A stretch of DNA of 64,000 nucleotides, taken from positions 370,632 to 434,631 of the forward strand of contig NZ_FMZQ01000002.1 of the NCBI RefSeq assembly GCF_900102635.1. Direction: 5' to 3'. This DNA comes from Ectopseudomonas chengduensis (lineage in GTDB: Bacteria; Pseudomonadota; Gammaproteobacteria; Pseudomonadales; Pseudomonadaceae). The notes beneath the pieces were generated by a model. It saw nothing but the letters and a program-made list of their open reading frames with translations. It was not told where the DNA came from and made no database searches. Positions 26,165 to 35,429 of the stretch are shown here, piece by piece (positions within the stretch are counted from its first letter, which is position 1; each line of letters opens with the position of its first letter). The position numbers and the translations under genes were made by a program.

Positions 26165-27052
26165 CTACACACCCTGGTTCAGCCGGTCGATCAGCGCGCG
26201 CACACTGCCCGGCAGCGCATCCAGCTCGCGCACCAGCATGCTGCGTTCACGCACCGCCCAGGCCTCGTCCAGCTGCAGGATGGCCAGCTGCATGGTGCGG
26301 CTGTGCCGGCGTGCGGCCGACTCGGGAATGATGCCGATGCCGACGCCGCCTTCGATCATTCGGCAGATCGCCTCGAAGCTCGATACCTGGATACGCAGGG
26401 CCAGGTTGCCGCCGAGTTTCTCCACCTGTTCACGCAAAAAACTCAGCAGCGTGCTGCCCTCGTGCAGGCCGATATGCTGATAGGCGAGGGTGTCGTTGAA
26501 ACTCACCGATTGCCGCTTCGCCAGGGCATGGCCCAGCGGCACCGCCAGCACCAGGCGGTCGGTGCTGAAGTGCAGTACCTGCAGCCCCGGCGCCTGTACG
26601 GGGCCGGCGATGATACCGAGATCCGCCGCGCCATCGAGTACGCCACGGACGATATCGCGGCTGAGGCGCTCCTGCAGGTCGACGGTGACGCCGGGGCGCT
26701 CGGCGAGAAAACCGGCCAGCACCTCGGGGAGAAATTCGGTCACTGCCGTGGTGTTGGCGAAGATGCGGATATGCCCGGCGGCGTCGGTGCCGTATTCGGT
26801 GAATTCGCTTTTCAGGTAATCCACCTGGCGCATGATCAGCCGCGCATGCTGCAGCAGGCGCTGGCCGGCCGGGGTCAGCTCGACGCCACGGCTGTCGCGG
26901 TACAGCAGGCGGCTGCCGAGCTGGCTTTCCAGTGCTTTGATCCGCGCGCTGGCGGCGGCCGGCGAGAGAAACGCCTTGCGCGCGCCCTGGGTCAGGCTGG
27001 GCGACTCGGCGATATGGATGAACAGGCGCAGGTCGGGCAGATCGAAATGCAT
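26165..27052 (-). CDS. LysR-family regulator of the itaconate cluster (RipR-like)
   Basis: A 295-residue LysR-type regulator: helix-turn-helix at about 15-40 (SLTQGARKAFLSPAAASARIKALE), then an inducer-binding domain. It is divergent from the itaconyl-CoA hydratase gene, the place held in P. aeruginosa by the regulator of itaconate degradation (PA0877, RipR, by recall). It is clearly paralogous to the regulator at 36800: both share GVELTPAGxxLLxHAR, IRIxANTxAVxEFLPE and RIQVxSFEAICRMI. ATG 27052 is chosen because AGGAA lies nine bases upstream; the ATG at 27061 would overlap that site. Confidence 0.8.
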   Translation of the reverse strand: MHFDLPDLRLFIHIAESPSLTQGARKAFLSPAAASARIKALESQLGSRLLYRDSRGVELTPAGQRLLQHARLIMRQVDYLKSEFTEYGTDAAGHIRIFANTTAVTEFLPEVLAGFLAERPGVTVDLQERLSRDIVRGVLDGAADLGIIAGPVQAPGLQVLHFSTDRLVLAVPLGHALAKRQSVSFNDTLAYQHIGLHEGSTLLSFLREQVEKLGGNLALRIQVSSFEAICRMIEGGVGIGIIPESAARRHSRTMQLAILQLDEAWAVRERSMLVRELDALPGSVRALIDRLNQGV

Positions 27053-27076
27053 GGTGGCCATTTCCTGAGGTCATTC

Positions 27077-27141
27077 GTAGGAGCCCGCTTGCGGGCGATC
27101 ACTGGCGATCTGTAAAGCATCGCCCGCAAGCGGGCTCCTAC
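27077..27141. repeat. REP pair, GTAGGAGCCCGCTTGCGGGC variant
   Basis: GTAGGAGCCCGCTTGCGGGCG and the inverted CGCCCGCAAGCGGGCTCCTAC enclose 22 bases in the divergent gap between the LysR gene and the hydratase. Downstream of it is GCATGC-N6-GCATGC near 27200, possibly an operator. Confidence 0.85.
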
Positions 27142-27252
27142 AGGATTGGTGTTAAGCATATCCGAACGCTGGTTTAAATAAATGCGGATTCTCTGAACGC
27201 ATGCAGCATCGCATGCTCCAGCTCACACAAGAACCGAGCTGGAACCTGCCCC

Positions 27253-28080
27253 ATGAGTGATTCTGCTTTTTCCGCCTGGATCGGTCGTAGCGAAGAAGCC
27301 CACGACCAACTCAGCCGCAATCTGGTCAAGCGCATCGCCGCCACCTTCGGTGAAGCCACGCCGGCCCATGGCGAGGCGCTGCCGCCGCTGTGGCACTGGG
27401 CGTTTTTTCAGGAACCCATTGCCGAGAGTGGCCTGGGCGAGGACGGTCATCCGGCGCGCGGAGGCTTCCTGCCGCCGGCCGACAACCGCAACCGCATGTG
27501 GGCCGGCGGCCGTATCGAGTTCATCCAGCCACTGCGGGTGGGCGGCGAAGCCAGCCGGGTATCGACCATCAAGCACATCGAGGAAAAGCACGGCCGCACC
27601 GGCGCGCTGCTGTTCGTCACGGTGCAGCACGACTACCTGCAGGACGGCCAACTGGCCATCCGCGAAGAGCAGGACATCGTCTACCGCGAGCCCAGCCCGC
27701 CCAAGGCCAGCAGTGGCGAGCCGCTGGTCGCCGGCGATTGGCGCGAGGCGGTCACTCCGTCCAGCACGCTGCTGTTTCGCTACAGCGCCGTGACCTTCAA
27801 CGGCCACCGCATCCACTACGACTGGCCCTACGTCACAGAAACCGAAGGCTACGGTGGCCTGGTGGTACACGGCCCGCTGATCGCCACCCTGAACCTGCGC
27901 GCTTTCTGCCGCGCCAACCCGCAGGCGCGCCTGCGTCATTTTGCCTATCGCGGCCTGCGCCCGCTGATCGCGCCGCAGCCGTTCGAGGTGGGTGGGCGCA
28001 TCAGCGGCGAGGGCCAGGCCGAGCTGTGGGCGGGTAACGAGGTCGGCCTGGCGCAGCGCGCCGACGTGCAATTCGACTGA
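27253..28080 (+). CDS. ich: Itaconyl-CoA hydratase (FAS1-like/MaoC dehydratase)
   Basis: Predicted to hydrate itaconyl-CoA (or mesaconyl-C4-CoA) to (S)-citramalyl-CoA. 275 residues forming a double hot-dog fold: the N-terminal half has GGRIEFIQPLRVGG, and the C-terminal half has FRYSAVTFNGHRIHYDWPYVTETEGYGGLVVHGPL, given here as separate landmarks (hydratase His near NGHRIHYD, and VVHGPL). Position and sequence match P. aeruginosa PA0878, described as the second enzyme of itaconate degradation. Mesaconyl-C4-CoA hydratases share the fold, so mesaconate could also be a substrate. First gene of the rightward operon to ccl. Confidence 0.85.
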   Translation: MSDSAFSAWIGRSEEAHDQLSRNLVKRIAATFGEATPAHGEALPPLWHWAFFQEPIAESGLGEDGHPARGGFLPPADNRNRMWAGGRIEFIQPLRVGGEASRVSTIKHIEEKHGRTGALLFVTVQHDYLQDGQLAIREEQDIVYREPSPPKASSGEPLVAGDWREAVTPSSTLLFRYSAVTFNGHRIHYDWPYVTETEGYGGLVVHGPLIATLNLRAFCRANPQARLRHFAYRGLRPLIAPQPFEVGGRISGEGQAELWAGNEVGLAQRADVQFD

Positions 28081-28083
28081 TTA

Positions 28084-28220
28084 GTAGGGCGAACCGGGAT
28101 GCTGATTTCGTAGGGCGGCCTCAGGAGCCTAAGCGAACAGCCCGCCGAACCATGCCAATACCGGCACCGCACCTAAGGCTCAGCTTTCTAACGGCGTACT
28201 GCTTCGCGAGTACGCCCTAC
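28084..28220. repeat. Long palindromic repeat (GTAGGGCG...CGCCCTAC)
   Basis: A 137-base stretch with GTAGGGCG at one end and CGCCCTAC at the other lies between the hydratase and the acyl-CoA dehydrogenase. Inner pieces (GGCCTCAGGAGCCTAAGCG, TTAGGCTC-type inverts, GCGAGTACGCC) also fold. It interrupts the otherwise tight operon. Confidence 0.55.
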
Positions 28221-28266
28221 ATCGTTACCGGGCAGTGCCACGCCCACATGATTTCGAGGAAGACCG

Positions 28267-29430
28267 ATGGACTACAACAATAACGAAGAACTCAATGCGA
28301 TCCGTGAAGGCGTGCGCGCGCTCTGTGCGGAGTTCCCGGCCGAATACTGGCGCAAGATCGATGAGGAGAAGGGCTTCCCGGAAGCCTTCGTCACGGCCAT
28401 GACCGAGGCTGGCTGGCTGTCGGCGATGATCCCGGAAGAATACGGCGGCTCGGGTCTGGGCCTGGCCGAGGCGTCGGTGATCCTCGAGGAGGTCAACCAC
28501 TGCGGCGGCAACTCCGGCACCATCCACGGGCAGATGTACAACATGTTCACCCTGCTGCGTAACGGCAGCGAGGAGCAGAAGCGCCACTACCTGCCCAAGC
28601 TGGCCAGCGGCGAGCTGCGTCTGCAGTCGATGGGCGTCACCGAGCCGACCACCGGCACCGACACCACCAAGATCAAGACCACCGCCGTGCGCCAAGGCGA
28701 CAAGTACGTGATCAACGGGCAGAAGGTGTGGATCTCGCGCGTGCAGCATTCCGATCTGATGATCCTGCTGGCGCGCACCACGCCACTAGCCGAGGTGCAG
28801 CGCAAGTCTGAAGGCATGTCGATCTTCCTGGTCGACCTGCGCGAGGCCATCAGCAACGGCCTGACCGTGCAGCCGATCGCCAACATGGTCAACCACGAGA
28901 CCAACGAGCTGTTCTTCGACAACCTGGAGATTCCCGCCAGCAGCCTGATCGGCGAAGAGGGCAAGGGTTTCCGCTACATCCTCGACGGCCTCAATGCCGA
29001 GCGCACGCTGATCGCTGCCGAGTGCATCGGTGACGGTCGCTGGTTCATCGAGAAGTCCGCGCAGTACGCCCGCGACCGCGTGGTGTTCGGTCGGCCCATC
29101 GGCCAGAACCAGGGCGTGCAGTTCCCCATCGCCGAGGCGCACATCGAGATCGAGGCCGCCGACCTGATGCGCTGGCGCGCCTGCGAGGAATACGACGCCG
29201 GGCGCAACGCCGGGGCGGCGGCGAACATGGCCAAGTACCTGGCGGCCAAGGCCAGCTGGGAGGCGGCCAACGCCTGCCTGCAGACCCACGGCGGCTTCGG
29301 TTTCGCCAACGAATACGACGTCGAGCGCAAGTTCCGCGAAACGCGCCTGTACCAGGTGGCGCCGATCTCGACCAACCTGATCCTGAGCTACGTGGCCGAG
29401 CACCTGCTCGAGCTGCCACGCAGTTTCTGA
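28267..29430 (+). CDS. Acyl-CoA dehydrogenase of the itaconate cluster
   Basis: A 387-residue FAD-dependent acyl-CoA dehydrogenase with the FAD/substrate motifs MGVTEPTTGTDTTKIKT and VWISRVQHSDL, and LQTHGGFGFANEYDVER at the C-terminus. The usual MCAD catalytic Glu position (YEGT) reads YQVA; the base is more likely the Glu in GLNAERTLIAAE, as in isovaleryl-CoA dehydrogenase. P. aeruginosa has a homologue at this spot (PA0879). Its role is unproven. Oxidation of methylsuccinyl-CoA to mesaconyl- or itaconyl-CoA would fit the pathway, but that is my inference. Confidence 0.8.
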   Translation: MDYNNNEELNAIREGVRALCAEFPAEYWRKIDEEKGFPEAFVTAMTEAGWLSAMIPEEYGGSGLGLAEASVILEEVNHCGGNSGTIHGQMYNMFTLLRNGSEEQKRHYLPKLASGELRLQSMGVTEPTTGTDTTKIKTTAVRQGDKYVINGQKVWISRVQHSDLMILLARTTPLAEVQRKSEGMSIFLVDLREAISNGLTVQPIANMVNHETNELFFDNLEIPASSLIGEEGKGFRYILDGLNAERTLIAAECIGDGRWFIEKSAQYARDRVVFGRPIGQNQGVQFPIAEAHIEIEAADLMRWRACEEYDAGRNAGAAANMAKYLAAKASWEAANACLQTHGGFGFANEYDVERKFRETRLYQVAPISTNLILSYVAEHLLELPRSF

Positions 29431-29440
29431 GGCCGCGACC

Positions 29441-30793
29441 ATGAGCAAACATACTCAACAACTGGCCGCGTTCCTTGCCGAACTGTCCTACGAGCAGATT
29501 CCCGAGCACGTGCTGGACCGCACCGAAGATCTGTTCCTCGACTGGCTCGGTTCGGCCCTGGCCAGCGAAGGCGCACGGCCGATCCCGCTGTTCGAGGCCT
29601 ATGCGCAGAAGATGGGCCCGGCCGATGGCCCCGCGCGCATCCTGGTCAATGGCCGCGGCACCTCGGCGTACTTCGCCGCTCTGGTCAACGGTGCCTCCTC
29701 GCACCTGGTGGAGCAGGACGATCTGCACAACAGCTCGGTGCTGCACCCGGCCACCGTGGTCTTCCCGGCCGCTTTGGCGGCGGCGCAGGACCTGGGCAAG
29801 TCCGGCCGCGAACTGCTGCTGGCCTCGGTGGCCGGCTACGAGGCGGGCATTCGCATCGGCGAATTCCTTGGCCGCTCGCACTACCGCATCTTCCACACCA
29901 CGGCCACGGTGGGCACCTTGGCCGCTGCTGTGGCGGTGGGCAAGCTGCTGGACTTCGACCAGCAGCAGTTCGTGCACCTGCTCGGCAATGCCGGTACCCA
30001 GGCTGCAGGCTTGTGGGAATTCCTGCGCGACGCCGCCGACTCCAAACAACTGCATACCGCCAAGGCCGCGGCTGATGGCCTGCTGGCCGCCTACTTTACC
30101 GAGCAGGGCCTGACCGGCGCGCAGAACATCCTCGAAGGCGAGCAGGGCATGGCCGCCGGCATGTCCCGCGATGCCGACCCAAGCAAGCTGTCGGACCGTC
30201 TCGGCCGGCGCTGGGCGCTGGTGGAGACTTCGTTCAAGTTCCACGCCTCCTGCCGCCATACCCATCCGGCGGCTGACGCGCTGCTCGACCTGATGCAGCG
30301 CGAAGGTCTGCGCCACGAGCAGATCGAGCGCGTCATCGCCCGCGTGCATCAGGGCGCCATCGATGTGCTCGGCCGCGTGACCGTGCCGCAGACCGTGCAC
30401 CAGGCCAAGTTCTCCATGGGCACGGTGCTCGGCCTGATCGCCGTGCATGGCAGCGCGCAACTGACCGAGTTCGCCAACCTGGCGCTGCAGGACCCGGCCG
30501 TGGCCGCCTTCCGCGACAAGGTGCAGATGCGTCTGGACCCGGAGGTGGATGTGGCTTACCCGCAGCGCTGGCTGGGCCGCGTCGAGGTAATCACCACCGA
30601 GGGTCGCACCCTGCGTGGCGCCATCGACGAGCCCAAGGGCGACCCCGGCAACACCCTCAGCCGCGCCGAGCTGGAAGACAAGTTCCGTCGCCTGCTGGCT
30701 TTCGCCGGCCAGCGCAGCAGCGATGAGGCCGGCGTGCTGATCGAGCGGGTCTGGCGCCTGCGCGAAACCGACGACCTGAGCCAGTTGGCCTGA
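29441..30793 (+). CDS. MmgE/PrpD-family protein of the itaconate cluster
   Basis: A 450-residue member of the MmgE/PrpD family, which includes 2-methylcitrate dehydratase and cis-aconitate decarboxylase (the itaconate-forming enzyme ACOD1/CAD). The family motif is seen as ASSHLVEQDDLHNSSVLHPA (about 87-106) with the conserved HPA histidine, then FKFHASCRHTHPAADALLD and FSMGTVLGLIAV. Sits ten bases after the acyl-CoA dehydrogenase and eight before the CoA-transferase, so surely in the operon. Its reaction here is unknown: a dehydratase acting on citramalate, or an isomerase of unsaturated C5 diacids, would be chemically sensible. Confidence 0.8.
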   Translation: MSKHTQQLAAFLAELSYEQIPEHVLDRTEDLFLDWLGSALASEGARPIPLFEAYAQKMGPADGPARILVNGRGTSAYFAALVNGASSHLVEQDDLHNSSVLHPATVVFPAALAAAQDLGKSGRELLLASVAGYEAGIRIGEFLGRSHYRIFHTTATVGTLAAAVAVGKLLDFDQQQFVHLLGNAGTQAAGLWEFLRDAADSKQLHTAKAAADGLLAAYFTEQGLTGAQNILEGEQGMAAGMSRDADPSKLSDRLGRRWALVETSFKFHASCRHTHPAADALLDLMQREGLRHEQIERVIARVHQGAIDVLGRVTVPQTVHQAKFSMGTVLGLIAVHGSAQLTEFANLALQDPAVAAFRDKVQMRLDPEVDVAYPQRWLGRVEVITTEGRTLRGAIDEPKGDPGNTLSRAELEDKFRRLLAFAGQRSSDEAGVLIERVWRLRETDDLSQLA

Positions 30794-30801
30794 CCGAGGA
30801 C

Positions 30802-32010
30802 ATGGACATGAACAACGCACAACAACCACGGCCACTGGATGGCATCACCGTGGTCAGCCTGGAGCACGCCATCGCCGCGCCGTTCTGCACCCGCCAGCTC
30901 GCCGACCTCGGCGCGCGGGTGATCAAGGTCGAGCGTCCCGGCAGTGGCGATTTCGCTCGCGGCTATGACGAGCGCGTCAGCGGTCTGGCCTCGCATTTCG
31001 TCTGGACCAACCGCTCCAAGGAAAGCCTGACCCTCGACCTCAAGCAGGACGATGCGATGCAGGTGCTCGGCAGCCTGCTGGCCAAGGCCGATGTACTGGT
31101 GCAGAACCTTGCACCGGGCGCTGCCGCGCGCATGGGGTTGTCGTTCGAGGCGCTGCACGAGCGCTTCCCGCAACTGATCGTCTGCGACATCTCCGGCTAC
31201 GGCGAGGGCGGCCCGTACGAGCAGAAGAAGGCCTACGACCTGCTGATCCAGAGCGAGGGCGGCTTTCTCTCCGTCACCGGCGGCGCTGGCGAGGAGGAGA
31301 TGGCCAAGGCCGGCTGCTCCATCGCCGATATCGCCGCCGGCATGTACGCCTACACCGGCGTGCTCTCAGCACTGATGCTGCGTGGCAAGACCGGTGTCGG
31401 CAGCCGCGTTGACGTGTCGATGCTGGAAAGCCTGGTGGAGTGGATGGGCTACCCGCTGTACTACGCCTACGACGGCGCCACGCCGCCGCCGCGCGCTGGC
31501 GCCGCGCACTCGACCATCTACCCCTACGGCCCGTTCCCGGCCGGCGACGGCGGCACGGTGATGCTCGGCTTGCAGAACGAGCGCGAATGGCAGGCGTTCT
31601 GCGCCAAGGTGCTGGAGCAGCCGGAGCTGGCTGGCGACGAGCGCTTTTCTGCCAACTTCAAGCGCTCGGCCAACCGCAGCGAGCTGCGTGCGCTGATCGT
31701 CGAGGCGTTCTCACGCATGAGCTCGGCGCAGGTTATCGAGCGCCTGGAGCAGGCGCAGATCGCCAATGCCCAGGTCAACGACATGGCGGGCGTCTGGGCT
31801 CACCCGCAACTCGAAGCGCGTCAGCGTTGGCGCCAGGTCGACAGTCCCAGCGGCAGTCTGCCGGCACTGCTGCCGCCGGGGCGCAACAGCGCCTTCGAGC
31901 CGCGCATGGATGCCATCCCGGCGCTGGGCCAGCACACCGATGCGTTGCTCGCCGAGCTGGGCTACGGCGCCGGCGATATCCAGCGCCTGCATCAGCAGGG
32001 GGCCGTATGA
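30802..32010 (+). CDS. ict: Itaconate CoA-transferase (CaiB/BaiF class III)
   Basis: Predicted to transfer CoA from succinyl-CoA to itaconate. 402 residues with class III features: LEHAIAAPFCTRQLADLGARV at the N-terminus, NRSKESLTLDLKQ, GYGEGGPYEQKKAYDLLIQ with the catalytic Asp, and GVGSRVDVSMLESLVEWM. Gene order (between MmgE/PrpD and the citramalyl-CoA lyase) matches P. aeruginosa PA0882, the characterised itaconate CoA-transferase. GAGGAC precedes ATG 30802; a second ATG two codons on is also possible. Its stop overlaps the ccl start. Confidence 0.85.
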   Translation: MDMNNAQQPRPLDGITVVSLEHAIAAPFCTRQLADLGARVIKVERPGSGDFARGYDERVSGLASHFVWTNRSKESLTLDLKQDDAMQVLGSLLAKADVLVQNLAPGAAARMGLSFEALHERFPQLIVCDISGYGEGGPYEQKKAYDLLIQSEGGFLSVTGGAGEEEMAKAGCSIADIAAGMYAYTGVLSALMLRGKTGVGSRVDVSMLESLVEWMGYPLYYAYDGATPPPRAGAAHSTIYPYGPFPAGDGGTVMLGLQNEREWQAFCAKVLEQPELAGDERFSANFKRSANRSELRALIVEAFSRMSSAQVIERLEQAQIANAQVNDMAGVWAHPQLEARQRWRQVDSPSGSLPALLPPGRNSAFEPRMDAIPALGQHTDALLAELGYGAGDIQRLHQQGAV

Positions 32011-32828
32011 GCGATTCCGTGATCCGCAGCGCCCTGTTCGTGCCGGCGAGTCGCCCGGAGCGCATCCCCAAGGCGCTCGCCGTCGGTGCCGACGCGGTCA
32101 TCGTCGACCTCGAAGACGCCGTACAGGAGAGCCTCAAGGTCGAGGCCCGGGCTCATCTCGATGCCTTTCTCACCGCCAATCCAGACGTCCGCCTGCTGGT
32201 GCGCATAAACGCCCCGGAGCATGCCGGGCACGGCGCCGATATCGAACTCTGCAGCCGTCATGCCGGTGTCATCGGCGTACTGCTGCCCAAGGTGGAAAGT
32301 GCTGCGCAGGTGGCGCGTGTGGCGGCCTGCGGCAAGCCGGTGTGGCCGATCATCGAGAGTGCAGCGGGGCTGCTGGCGCTGGCGGAGATCGCCCACGCTG
32401 AAGGCGTCGAGCGCCTGTCCTTCGGCGCCCTCGACCTGGGTCTGGACCTGGGCCTGAGCAGCGGTAGCGCCGCGGCCGAACGCATCCTCGACCAGGCCCG
32501 TTATGCCCTGTTGCTGCATTCGCGCACGGCCGGCCTGGCCGCGCCGCTCGACAGCGTATTTCCCGCCATCGAGGACCGCGACGGTCTCGCCCGCACCGCG
32601 CGCGATGCCCGCGACATGGGCTTCGACGGTTTGCTCTGCATCCACCCGACCCAGGTGGCGATCGTCCACGACGCCTTGCGCCCGACGGACCAGGAGCTGG
32701 CCTGGGCACGCCGGGTGATGGCAGCGGCCAGCAGCGGCGAAGGGGTATTCGTGGTCGACGGCCAGATGGTCGACGCCCCCGTACTCGGTCGCGCTCGTCG
32801 TCTGCTGCAACGCGCAGGAGAACCGTAG
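32007..32828 (+). CDS. ccl: (S)-citramalyl-CoA lyase (CitE-like)
   Basis: Cleaves citramalyl-CoA into acetyl-CoA and pyruvate, the last step of itaconate use. 273 residues, HpcH/HpaI-CitE TIM barrel: RSALFVPASRPERIPKAL at the start, ADAVIVDLEDAV (metal Asp/Glu), LVRINAPEH, LLPKVESAAQV, IIESAAGLL, and FGALDLGLDLG. ATG 32007 overlaps the ict stop (ATGA), so the two are coupled. Synteny with P. aeruginosa PA0883 supports the call; alone, the family also includes malyl-CoA lyases. Confidence 0.85.
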   Translation: MSDSVIRSALFVPASRPERIPKALAVGADAVIVDLEDAVQESLKVEARAHLDAFLTANPDVRLLVRINAPEHAGHGADIELCSRHAGVIGVLLPKVESAAQVARVAACGKPVWPIIESAAGLLALAEIAHAEGVERLSFGALDLGLDLGLSSGSAAAERILDQARYALLLHSRTAGLAAPLDSVFPAIEDRDGLARTARDARDMGFDGLLCIHPTQVAIVHDALRPTDQELAWARRVMAAASSGEGVFVVDGQMVDAPVLGRARRLLQRAGEP

Positions 32829-32882
32829 GAGCCCGCTTGCGGGCGATGCTTCTCAGCAGATCGCCGGCAAGCCGGCTCCTAC
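32825..32882. repeat. REP pair, mixed variant
   Basis: GTAGGAGCCCGCTTGCGGGCG is paired with GCCGGCAAGCCGGCTCCTAC, so one arm is the CCCGC variant and the other the CCGGC variant. It begins inside the ccl stop-codon region, between ccl and the solitary dctP. Confidence 0.85.
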
Positions 32883-32949
32883 AAAAAACGGCTGGCTGCC
32901 GAGGCAGTCAGCCACCTTGTAACCACGTACCAACCTACAAAAACAATGA

Positions 32950-33954
<1,005 letters not shown>

Positions 33955-33970
33955 GTGTTCCCCCTGGCAT

Positions 33971-34000
33971 GAAAACGCCCGGCTTGTGCCGGGCGTTTTC
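33971..34000. terminator. Rho-independent terminator, bidirectional
   Basis: GAAAACGCCCGGC-TTGT-GCCGGGCGTTTTC is a perfect hairpin with A/T tails on both sides. It ends the itaconate operon after the solitary dctP. Confidence 0.85.
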
Positions 34001-34015
34001 ATGTCGAATGAGGGC

Positions 34016-34330
34016 GTCGCGGCTAAAGCCCCTCCCACATTATTGCGTCAGCCCCTGACCGCGATTGGCTGTTGCAACTCAGCGCAGACCCTAACGCCGC
34101 GACGGTGTGACCTCATTACCCGTGTAGGAGCTCCGCCTCGGGGCGAAGCGATTGCAGTCATTGAGTGACTTTAGCGTTGGCAATGGCATTCGTCGCGGGG
34201 CGCGACTCCCACGATAAGCATCAACTCCGTGCTTTGGGGCTTAGCCTCTGGGGGCAGGCGATGTGGGACGGCTAAAGTGGTATACCGACGGACCGACGCT
34301 ATCTTGTGGGAGGGGCTTTAGCCGCGATTT
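34016..34330. repeat. Cluster of REP-like repeats
   Basis: The 388-base gap 33955-34342 contains, after the terminator, a GCTAAAGCCCCTCCCAC half (to 34038), a GTAGGAGCTCCGCCTCGGGGCGAAG...GGCGCGACTCCCAC pair (34124-34212) and a GTGGGAGGGGCTTTAGCCGCG half (34306-34326). No gene is seen. It marks the boundary between the itaconate block and the second acid module. Confidence 0.7.
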
Positions 34331-34342
34331 GGCAGCCGAGCC

Positions 34343-35278
34343 TCAGAGCCCGGCCTCCTGCATCCACTTCGGCTTGGGATAGCGGCGATCGGATTTGCCC
34401 GCCTTGAGGATGGCACCCGGCACCTCGTGGCCGATCAGGTCCGGCAGGGTAGCGGCGGCGTCGAGCAGGGCATCGAGGTTTACACCGGTATCCAGGCCCA
34501 TGCGCTGGAACATGTGCACCAGATCCTCGGTGCAGATATTGCCGCTGGCGCCCGGTGCGTAGGGGCAGCCGCCTAGGCCGCCGAGGGAGGCGTCGAAGCG
34601 GTCGATGCCGGCGTTCAGCGCTGCCAGGGCATTGGCCAGGCCCATGCCGCGGGTGTTGTGAAAATGCGCGGTGAATACCGCCTCGGGCCAGCGCTGCAGC
34701 GACTCGCGGCAGATGCGCTCGACCTGTGCCGGGTCGGCCATGCCGGTGGTGTCGCACAGGGTCACGCCCTGTACGCCGATCTCCAGCAGACGCTCGGTCA
34801 GTTCATATACGCGCGTCTCGGGCACATCGCCCTCGAAGGGGCAGCCGAAGGTGGTCGACAGCGAGGCGTTGATGAATACGCCGCTGCCGCGCGTCACTTC
34901 GATGATCTCGGCGAACTGCGCGAGCGATTGCTCCGGCGTCATGCGCAGGTTGGCCAGGCCGTGGGTGTCGCTGGCGGACATCACCAGGTTGATCTCATCC
35001 ACTTCGCACGACAGCGCGCGCTCACAGCCCCTGACGTTAGGCACCAGTACGGTGTATTCCACGCCTGGCACGCGGGCGATGCCGCGCATCACCTCTTCGG
35101 CATCGCGCAGGTTAGGGATAGCTTTGGGCGAGGTGAAGGAGGTGACCTCGACCTTGGCCAGACCGGTGTGGGACAGGCGATCGATCAGGGCGATCTTGTC
35201 TTCGGTGGGTACGAAGGACGCTTCGATCTGGAAGCCGTCGCGGGTGGCGACGTCCTGGATATAAAGGCGTTTGCTCAT
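34343..35278 (-). CDS. HMG-CoA-lyase-family lyase, possible (R)-citramalyl-CoA lyase
   Basis: A 311-residue TIM-barrel lyase. It keeps the active-site set of the HMG-CoA lyase family: VATRDGFQIE (Arg/Asp), ASLSTTFGCPFEG, TAHFHNTRGMGLAN (metal His pair), and the Cys loop GGLGGCPYAPGASGN. The gene is the second of a leftward pair after a CoA-transferase. The leucine-catabolism genes that accompany LiuE are absent, so a role on citramalyl-CoA or free HMG is more likely. Chloroflexus uses a lyase of this family for (R)-citramalyl-CoA. Start ATG 35278; the upstream extension would run through a REP. Family certain, substrate inferred. Confidence 0.8.
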   Translation of the reverse strand: MSKRLYIQDVATRDGFQIEASFVPTEDKIALIDRLSHTGLAKVEVTSFTSPKAIPNLRDAEEVMRGIARVPGVEYTVLVPNVRGCERALSCEVDEINLVMSASDTHGLANLRMTPEQSLAQFAEIIEVTRGSGVFINASLSTTFGCPFEGDVPETRVYELTERLLEIGVQGVTLCDTTGMADPAQVERICRESLQRWPEAVFTAHFHNTRGMGLANALAALNAGIDRFDASLGGLGGCPYAPGASGNICTEDLVHMFQRMGLDTGVNLDALLDAAATLPDLIGHEVPGAILKAGKSDRRYPKPKWMQEAGL

Positions 35279-35302
35279 GGTGTGATCCCGGTTGCTCGAG
35301 GC

Positions 35303-35367
35303 GTAGGGTGCGCTGTGCGCACCGGCTTGTAAGGTGTGGATGTCGTGGTGCGCATGGCGCACCCTAC
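35303..35367. repeat. REP pair, GTAGGGTGCGC family
   Basis: GTAGGGTGCGCTGTGCGCACC and the inverted GGTGCGCATGGCGCACCCTAC lie between the lyase start and the CoA-transferase end. Same family as the RAYT flanks; it inserts about 150 bases into the lyase/CoA-transferase operon. Confidence 0.85.
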
Positions 35368-35429
35368 GAAGCTGTCGTGGGTGGTGGTCCCCCGAACGGG
35401 GGCTCAGCCGCCCTTGCATCCCGCGCGGC

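Noticed and set aside
34343..35278. HMG-CoA lyase as LiuE of leucine catabolism
   Set aside because: No liuABCD genes around it; partners are a CoA-transferase, LysR and a TRAP transporter.
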